Source: Sphingomonadales bacterium
GTDB taxonomy: Bacteria; Pseudomonadota; Alphaproteobacteria; Sphingomonadales; Sphingomonadaceae
Length of the DNA: 33,609 nt
Direction: 5' to 3'
Assembly: GCA_019750455.1 (NCBI GenBank)
Contig: JAIEOM010000083.1
Coordinates: 1-33,609, forward strand
The position numbers and the translations under genes are program-made. Numbering within the stretch: the stretch's first letter is position 1; every line of letters starts with the position of its first letter. The notes beneath the pieces were generated by a model. That model was not told where the DNA came from, ran no database searches, and saw only the letters and a program-made list of their open reading frames with translations. Positions 27,698 to 33,609 of this stretch are shown one piece after another.

Positions 27698-27729
27698 CGA
27701 TACATCCAAGATATATCTTAGACCTATCG
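27698..27729. promoter_or_regulatory. 32-bp symmetric palindrome, candidate PadR operator
   Basis: CGATA-catcc-AAGATATATCTT-agacc-TATCG between the PadR gene and rarA. Confidence 0.6.
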
Positions 27730-27791
27730 TTTCAAGCGGACCAAGCAGCGACATTTTCCTTTTCCGCCCGATGGCCTATCACGCCCGACGA

Positions 27792-29108
27792 ATGGCTGAC
27801 CTGTTCGGACAAGACGCCCCCGAGGCCCCGCGCGAGGATATGCCCGCGGCAGACGCGCCGCTGGCCGACCGCCTGCGCCCGCGCCAGCTTTCCGAGGTGG
27901 TCGGGCAGGAGCACCTGACCGGGCCGGACGGCGCGATCGGGCGGATGGTGGCCGCGGGACGCCTGTCCAGCATGATCCTGTGGGGGCCGCCGGGGACGGG
28001 CAAGACCAGCATCGCGCGCCTGCTCGCCGATGCCGTGGGCATGCGCTATGCCGCGATCAGCGCGGTGTTTTCGGGCGTGGGCGATCTGAAGCAGGCCTTC
28101 GCCGAGGCGGAGAAATTCGCCAAGGCAGGCCGCAAGACCCTGCTCTTCGTGGACGAGATCCACCGCTTCAACCGCGCCCAGCAGGACGGCTTCCTGCCCT
28201 TTGTCGAACGCGGCGTGGTGACGCTGGTGGGCGCGACCACCGAGAACCCGAGCTTCGCGCTCAACGCCGCGTTGCTTTCGCGTGCGCAGGTGCTGGTGCT
28301 GAACCGTCTGGACGAGGCGGCACTGGCCGCGCTGCTGGACAAGGCGGAAAGCCTCGAAGGCCCCCTCCCCCTCACCCCCGAAGCGCGCGCGGCGCTGATC
28401 GCGCAGGCCGATGGCGACGGGCGGTTTCTGCTGGGGCAGGCCGAGACGCTATATGCCGCCGGACTGACTGAACCCCTCGATCCGGCAGCGCTTGGCCAGT
28501 TCCTCCAGCGCCGGGTCGCGGTCTACGACAAGGATCGCGACGGGCATTACAACCTGATCTCGGCGCTCCACAAATCGGTGCGCGGTTCTGATCCGCAGGC
28601 GGCGCTCTACTGGCTGGCGCGGATGCTGGTCGCGGGGGAGGAGCCGCTGTTCCTCGCCCGGAGGCTGGTGCGCATGGCGGTTGAGGACATCGGCATGGCT
28701 GACCCGCAGGCGCTCCCGCAATGCATGGCGGCGATGGAGGCCTACCGCTTCCTCGGCTCGCCTGAGGGCGAGCTGGCGCTGGTGCAGGCCTGCCTCTACC
28801 TCGCCACCGCGCCCAAATCGAACGCCGCCTACATGGCGCAGAAGGCGGCGTGGAAGGCTGCGAAGGCAACGGGCAGCCTCGCCCCGCCCGCCAATATCCT
28901 CAACGCGCCCACCAAGCTGATGAAGGATATCGGCTACGGCGCGGGCTACACCTATGATCACGACGCGGCGGACGGCTTCTCCGGCGACAATTACTGGCCC
29001 GATGGCATGGCGGCGGAAGCGTTCTATGTGCCGGTGGAGCGCGGCTTTGAACGCGAGGTGAAAAAGCGCCTCGATTACTGGGACAAGCTCAGAGCGGAGC
29101 GGGGATGA
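27792..29108 (+). CDS. rarA: Replication-associated recombination protein A (AAA+ ATPase, RarA/MgsA)
   Basis: MADLFGQ...PLADRLRPRQLSEVVGQEHLTGPDGAIGRMV...ILWGPPGTGKTSIARLLAD...FVDEIHRFNRAQQDGFLPFVERGVVTLVGATTENPSFALNAALLSR. Confidence 0.96.
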   Translation: MADLFGQDAPEAPREDMPAADAPLADRLRPRQLSEVVGQEHLTGPDGAIGRMVAAGRLSSMILWGPPGTGKTSIARLLADAVGMRYAAISAVFSGVGDLKQAFAEAEKFAKAGRKTLLFVDEIHRFNRAQQDGFLPFVERGVVTLVGATTENPSFALNAALLSRAQVLVLNRLDEAALAALLDKAESLEGPLPLTPEARAALIAQADGDGRFLLGQAETLYAAGLTEPLDPAALGQFLQRRVAVYDKDRDGHYNLISALHKSVRGSDPQAALYWLARMLVAGEEPLFLARRLVRMAVEDIGMADPQALPQCMAAMEAYRFLGSPEGELALVQACLYLATAPKSNAAYMAQKAAWKAAKATGSLAPPANILNAPTKLMKDIGYGAGYTYDHDAADGFSGDNYWPDGMAAEAFYVPVERGFEREVKKRLDYWDKLRAERG

Positions 29109-29989
29109 CCCGCTTCGCGCAGTTTCTCGCGGTCGACTGGTCGGGCGCCAAGGGCCCGCGGCAAAAAGGCATTGCGGTCGCGCTGGCGCAAGCCGGGGGC
29201 GGTGCGCCGGTGTTGCTCGCCCCGCCCGATTCCAAAGGCTGGGCGCGCGCCGAGGTGCTGGCGCTGCTCATGGCGCTGAAAGTGCCGACGCTGGTCGGGC
29301 TCGATCTCGGCATTTCCCTGCCCCACGCCGATGCAGGTGCGTTCTTCCCCGGGTGGGACGCGTCACCCGCCGATGCGCGCGCGCTGTGGGCGCTGGTCGA
29401 TGCCTTGTGCGAAGCCGATCCCAACCTTGAAGCGGGCAGCTTCCTCGCCCACCCCGAGGTGGCGCGCTATTTCCGCCACGGCGCAGGAGCCGAGGGTGAT
29501 CGCTTCCTGCTCCCCGGCGCAGCCACCCGTGAAGGCCGCTTCCGCATAGCCGAGGCCGCGCAGCGTGCGCAGGGCGTGCGGCCGGTGAGCAATTTCAACC
29601 TCGTAGGCGCAGCGCAGGTCGGCAAGTCGAGCCTTACGGGGATGCGGATGCTGCACCGGCTTGGCCCGCGCCTGCCGGTCTGGCCCATCGACCCGCTGCC
29701 CGGCGAAGGATCGGTCGTGACCGAAATATACACCTCGATGGCGGCGCGACTCGGCGGGGTGATCGGAACGGCGACCAAGATTCGTACCTACCAGGCGCTC
29801 GCCGACGCGCTCGATGCGCTCGGCTCGCCGCCGGTGAAGGGCACGGGCGGCATCGACGATCACTCCGCCGATGCATTGCTGACCGCAGCATGGCTGCGCC
29901 GCGTGCACGCCACAGCCGATTTGTGGCACCCTTCCGCGCTCACCCCTGCGATCGCGCGCACGGAAGGATGGACCTTCGGCGCGCTCTAG
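29105..29989 (+). CDS. Conserved hypothetical, possible DUF429/RNase H-like protein
   Basis: FAQFLAVDWSGAKGPRQKGIAVALA...VGLDLGISLP...GGIDDHSADALLTAAWLRR; ATGA overlap with rarA stop. Confidence 0.7.
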   Translation: MTRFAQFLAVDWSGAKGPRQKGIAVALAQAGGGAPVLLAPPDSKGWARAEVLALLMALKVPTLVGLDLGISLPHADAGAFFPGWDASPADARALWALVDALCEADPNLEAGSFLAHPEVARYFRHGAGAEGDRFLLPGAATREGRFRIAEAAQRAQGVRPVSNFNLVGAAQVGKSSLTGMRMLHRLGPRLPVWPIDPLPGEGSVVTEIYTSMAARLGGVIGTATKIRTYQALADALDALGSPPVKGTGGIDDHSADALLTAAWLRRVHATADLWHPSALTPAIARTEGWTFGAL

Positions 29990-30063
29990 CGCATTGAAAT
30001 GGCGACGGGCGGGGGCCGTCCGCGGCCGTGCCTTGTCACGCTGTGCATAAATTCCGGTCATAT

Positions 30064-30081
30064 TTGTCACCGAAGTGACAT
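30064..30081. promoter_or_regulatory. Palindromic element TGTCAC-CGAA-GTGACA upstream of porin; possible Pho-box-like site
   Basis: TTGTCACCGAAGTGACAT: perfect 6-bp arms, also two PHO-like 7-mers 11 bp apart. Confidence 0.4.
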
Positions 30082-30145
30082 TTAACCGCCATAGACGCGC
30101 CGTGCCGGTCGCCCCGGAGGCGATCCTTTTTGCAAAGGCACGATC

Positions 30146-31648
30146 ATGTCCTTCGTTTCGGGGCGATGCTCCACTACCGCCATCGCTCTCGCTCTGGTTG
30201 CCGGGCTCGGCATGACGCCCGCCGCGTGGGCCCAGACCGCTCCCGCCGCGCCTGTTGCCGCGGACGAGTCGCGCACGATTGCCGATCTCCAGCGCCAGAT
30301 TGACGAGCTGAAGGCGATGGTCACGGCGCTTCAGGCCGCGCAGGCCCAGCCCGCCCCCGCGCCGGTGACCACAGCCGCACAGGCTCCTGCTCCGGCTACG
30401 ACCCTTGCCCAGTCCGCACCTCCGCCGGCGGCCATCTCGGCTCCCGCAGCCCCTGCGGGCGATCCGCGCCTTGCCGCCGCCAGCGCGCCCAAGCCCAAGG
30501 GCAAGGCATGGTACGAAAAGCTGCGTCTGCGCGGCTACACCCAGATGCGCTTCAACCAGATCGTCGACGGGCCGGCCGATGCGCCCGCGGGCTTATCGCG
30601 CCTGCGCACCATGCACGACGGCGACGTGCGCGGTGACAACAATTTCAGCTTCCGCCGGATGCGTCTGATCCTTCAGGGCGACCTCAACGATCACGTCTCG
30701 CTGTATTTCCAGCCCGATTTCGCGGCTGCCGTCTCCAACCAGTCGGTCGGCGAGCGGCGCGAGAATTCGGTCTCGCTGCGCGACATGTATGCCGACGTTT
30801 TCCCGTTCGACGACAAGTCGTTCCGCATCCGCCTCGGCCAGTCGAAGGTGCCTTACGGCTGGGAGAACATGCAGTCCTCGTCCAACCGCCTCGCGCTTGA
30901 CCGTACCGATGCGATCAACTCCGCCGCGCCGGGCGAGCGCGATCTCGGCGTGGTCGCCTATTACACGCCGCCCAAGGTGCAGGCGATCTGGGACCGCCTG
31001 ACCGCCGACGGGCAGAAGCTTTTCGGCAATTACGGCGCCTTCGGCTTTGGTGCCTTCAACGGACAGGGCCTCAACCGCACCGAGGGCAATGACGGCGTGA
31101 TGCTGGTCGGCCTTGCCACCTGGCCCTTCGAGCTCGATGGGCTGGGTCTGGACGGACAGGTGTTCGAAATCGGCGGGCAGGTGATGCGCAACCGCGTGCG
31201 CCCCGAAGTGCGCACCGGGGGCCTCAGCCCGGCGTCCTTCAAGGATGACCGCATCGGTATCCACGCAGTGCTCTATCCCAACCCGATCGGCGTGCAGGCG
31301 GAATGGAACTGGGGCACCGGCCCCGAATTCGTGCCGGCGTCGGGCCGGATCGAGGAACGCCCGCTCGATGGCGGCTATGTGCAGGTGATGGGCAAGATCG
31401 ACGAATCGCCGATCGGCCCCTTCTATCCCTTTGCCCGCTGGCAGTATTACCGCGGGGGTCTGAAGACTGCGATCAACGCGGCGCGGCTGGAGACGGAGGA
31501 GCTGGAACTGGGCTTCGAATTCCAGCTCGATCCGGCGCTGGAAATCACCACCACCTACGGCTTTGCCAAGCGCAAGGAAGCCGACGAGCGTCGCTTCGGT
31601 CAGGCAGAGGGCCAGATCCTGCGCATTCAGGCGCAGTGGAACTACTAG
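30146..31648 (+). CDS. OprP/OprO-type porin (phosphate-selective porin family)
   Basis: Signal peptide ...GMTPAAWAQ, coiled-coil SRTIADLQRQIDELKAMVTAL, then beta-barrel KLRLRGYTQMRFNQIVDG...FSFRRMRLILQGDLNDHVSLYFQPDF...LRDMYADVFPFDDKSFRIRLGQSKVPYGWENMQSS. Confidence 0.9.
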   Translation: MSFVSGRCSTTAIALALVAGLGMTPAAWAQTAPAAPVAADESRTIADLQRQIDELKAMVTALQAAQAQPAPAPVTTAAQAPAPATTLAQSAPPPAAISAPAAPAGDPRLAAASAPKPKGKAWYEKLRLRGYTQMRFNQIVDGPADAPAGLSRLRTMHDGDVRGDNNFSFRRMRLILQGDLNDHVSLYFQPDFAAAVSNQSVGERRENSVSLRDMYADVFPFDDKSFRIRLGQSKVPYGWENMQSSSNRLALDRTDAINSAAPGERDLGVVAYYTPPKVQAIWDRLTADGQKLFGNYGAFGFGAFNGQGLNRTEGNDGVMLVGLATWPFELDGLGLDGQVFEIGGQVMRNRVRPEVRTGGLSPASFKDDRIGIHAVLYPNPIGVQAEWNWGTGPEFVPASGRIEERPLDGGYVQVMGKIDESPIGPFYPFARWQYYRGGLKTAINAARLETEELELGFEFQLDPALEITTTYGFAKRKEADERRFGQAEGQILRIQAQWNY

Positions 31649-31669
31649 AGCGGTTTCCTGCACCGACCT

Positions 31670-31683
31670 GCCCTCTTGAGGGC
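31670..31683 (+). terminator. Hairpin downstream of porin
   Basis: GCCCTCTTGAGGGC inverted repeat 22 nt after the porin stop; no U-tract. Confidence 0.4.
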
Positions 31684-31718
31684 GGGCCGGAATGCGGTTA
31701 GGGCCGCAGCCACGGAAG

Positions 31719-31791
31719 GCCGGCTTAGCTCAGATGGTAGAGCACCTGATTTGTAATCAGGGGGTCGCGGGTTCGATCCCTGCAGCCGGCA
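31719..31791 (+). tRNA. tRNA-Thr (anticodon TGT)
   Basis: GCCGGCTTAGCTCAGATGGTAGAGCACCTGATTTGTAATCAGGGGGTCGCGGGTTCGATCCCTGCAGCCGGCA; acceptor GCCGGCT/AGCCGGC; CCA not encoded. Confidence 0.95.
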
Positions 31792-31809
31792 CCGTTCGCA
31801 CTATCGCCT

Positions 31810-32736
31810 TCATCCCAGCTTGAGGAAAAACTCCTCGCGCTCGCTGCGCAGTTCTTCTGGTGTGAGCGCGGCCAGCGCGTCCAGCTCCGCGCGCAGTGCC
31901 AGCGCGAGGCGCTTCACCGTCTCGGCGTGATCGCGGTGTGCGCCGCCGCGCGGTTCGTAGACGATGCGGTGGATCACGCCGAGCTTCAGAAGATCGCCCG
32001 CCGTCACCCGCATGGCTTCAGCCGCCGTCGCCGCCTGCGCGCTGCTGCGCCACAGGATCGAGGCGCAGCCTTCCGGGCTGATCACCGAATAGACGGCATG
32101 TTCGAACATCAGCACGCGGTTGGCGGCTGCGAGAGCCACCGCCCCGCCCGATCCCCCCTCGCCGATGATCACGGCGACCAGCGGCACACCGAGCGCCAGA
32201 CACGCCTCGGTCGAGCGAGCGATCGCCTCGGCCTGACCGCGCGCCTCGGCATCGACACCCGGGAAGGCACCCGGCGTATCGACCAGCGTCACCACTGGCA
32301 GACCGAAGCGGTCGGCCAGCTCCATCAACCGGATCGCCTTGCGGTAGCCTTCGGGCCGCGCCATGCCGAAATTGTGGCGGAGGCGGCCCGGCGTGTCCTC
32401 GCCCTTAACATGGCCGATCACCACCACCTTGCGCCCTTCAAAACGCGCAAAGCCGCCGATGATCGCCTGATCATCGCCGAAGGTGCGGTCGCCCGCGATG
32501 GGCAGGAAGTCGGTGAACAGCCCCGCCACCAGCTTCTCGAAGCGGGGGCGCTGCGGGTGACGGGCAACCAGCGTGCGCTCCCACGGGGAGAGGCGCGCAT
32601 AGGTATCGGCAAGCAGCTTGTCCGCCCGCTCGCGCAGCATCCGCGCCTCGGCCAGCCCTTCGGGCAGAGCGGAAAGCTCCGCCACATGCCTGTCGAGCGC
32701 CTCGATCGGCTTTTCGAAGGGCAGGTACTGGATCAC
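31810..32736 (-). CDS. accA: Acetyl-CoA carboxylase carboxyltransferase subunit alpha
   Basis: YLPFEKPIEALDRHVAEL...PRFEKLVAGLFTDFLPIAGDRTFGDDQAIIGGFARFEG...GHVKGEDTPGRLRHNFGMARPEGYRKAIRLMELADRFGLPVVTLVDTPGAFPG. Confidence 0.98.
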   Translation of the reverse strand: MIQYLPFEKPIEALDRHVAELSALPEGLAEARMLRERADKLLADTYARLSPWERTLVARHPQRPRFEKLVAGLFTDFLPIAGDRTFGDDQAIIGGFARFEGRKVVVIGHVKGEDTPGRLRHNFGMARPEGYRKAIRLMELADRFGLPVVTLVDTPGAFPGVDAEARGQAEAIARSTEACLALGVPLVAVIIGEGGSGGAVALAAANRVLMFEHAVYSVISPEGCASILWRSSAQAATAAEAMRVTAGDLLKLGVIHRIVYEPRGGAHRDHAETVKRLALALRAELDALAALTPEELRSEREEFFLKLG

Positions 32737-32749
32737 CTCCCGCTCCGCG

Positions 32750-33609
32750 TCACACCGTCATCGACATGCCGCGATAGATCCGCGCGCGATACCGCGAATC
32801 CTCGGCATCGGGCAGCGGCGCGCCGACCAGCAGCACCGCGCGGGCGAAGCGGCGCACCTCTTCGAGATGCTCGTCGAGATCGCGCGGTTCTTCCGACTGC
32901 ACCCGGCGGGTGAGGTTGATCTGGTTGACCGGCACATCATGCACCAACCGCTCGTTCTCCACAGCGAGCGTCGCGGTGAAGGCGTGGAGCGTGGTCTTGA
33001 TGAAGTTCGCCAGCGCAAAGGCCGGGGACTTGTCGCCCATCGGCACGTCCGGCGAAGTCAGTACCAGCTGGCAATCGTCATAGAGCGACGCCCGGCGCGA
33101 GACGCGGAAGTGGTGGGTAAGGTTGTCGGCCACCACGGTGCGGAACTCTTCCGGGGTTAGCGGATCGTCTGTGGCGAACAGCTTGCCCGGGAGCGCGGAC
33201 ATCGGCGTCGAGAGGATCGTGGTCGGCTTGCCCCATGCCAGCAGCGCCTCGTCCATTGCGGCTTCGATGTCGGTGGTCTTGACCAGCGAGGTCAGCGCCT
33301 CGGCGGTCTCGGGCTCGAGCTGGGCCTTGATCGCCTCGAAGGCTTCGGCGGTGCGGGTGATCAGCACCACGTTCGCCGCGTGGCAATCCTCGATGAAGGC
33401 GCGTGCGGTCTCGGCGAGATAGTCGGCGAGGTGTTCGCCGATGATCCACACGGTCTTGCCGCGCATCTGGTCCAAGCGTTCCTGCTTGGGCGAGCCGAAC
33501 AGCTCGCGCTCGGTGGTCGAGCGTTCCACCGAGAGGCCGCCCGAGGGCATGAAGGTTTCGCCCGACACCGCACGGTCGGCGAGGAAGAACACCGTCGCCT
33601 GCGCCACGT
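32750..33609 (-). CDS. mcr: Malonyl-CoA reductase-type bifunctional SDR protein, C-terminal portion (gene runs off right edge)
   Basis: ATVFFLADRAVSGETFMPSGGLSVERSTTERELFG...GKTVWIIGEHLADYLAETARAF...FALANFIKTTLHAFTATLAVENERLVHDVPVNQINLTRRVQSEEPRD...YRARIYRGMSMTV, closely matching the recalled C-terminus of Chloroflexus aurantiacus Mcr. Confidence 0.82.
   Translation of the reverse strand, partial: VAQATVFFLADRAVSGETFMPSGGLSVERSTTERELFGSPKQERLDQMRGKTVWIIGEHLADYLAETARAFIEDCHAANVVLITRTAEAFEAIKAQLEPETAEALTSLVKTTDIEAAMDEALLAWGKPTTILSTPMSALPGKLFATDDPLTPEEFRTVVADNLTHHFRVSRRASLYDDCQLVLTSPDVPMGDKSPAFALANFIKTTLHAFTATLAVENERLVHDVPVNQINLTRRVQSEEPRDLDEHLEEVRRFARAVLLVGAPLPDAEDSRYRARIYRGMSMTV

Noticed and set aside
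1-33609. CRISPR arrays, IS elements, toxin-antitoxin or known phage-defence modules
   Set aside because: No regularly spaced identical repeats, no transposase/cas/defence protein motifs seen in any of the credible ORFs

Overview
High-GC alphaproteobacterial chromosome segment, most like Sphingomonadales/Erythrobacteraceae by gene content and dispersed repeats (taxon is inference). It is mainly dense housekeeping DNA: rmuC (partial), def, recR, fmt, truA, psd, argH, lysA, a CysG-type precorrin-2 dehydrogenase, purA, hisZ, serA, serC, rarA, accA, a porin and two tRNAs (Val-TAC, Thr-TGT). No CRISPR array, IS element or prophage was recognised. Observations most worth a second look: (1) a near-perfect ParB parS site (TGTTTCACGTGAAACG) inside the precorrin-2 dehydrogenase coding sequence, followed by a G-rich tail; (2) two perfect GTTC-N7-GTTC LexA-type SOS boxes, one upstream of rmuC and one overlapping the -10 of a receiver-like/winged-helix gene; (3) that same gene is split by a frameshift at a (CG)n tract; (4) the C-terminal part of a Chloroflexus-type malonyl-CoA reductase directly next to accA at the right edge; (5) about 160 bp of back-to-back hairpins forming the probable leader of a small HNH endonuclease gene; (6) a serC-leader-like RNA; (7) a 32-bp symmetric palindrome between a PadR regulator and rarA. 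All calls come from reading sequence and recalled family knowledge; no searches were run.
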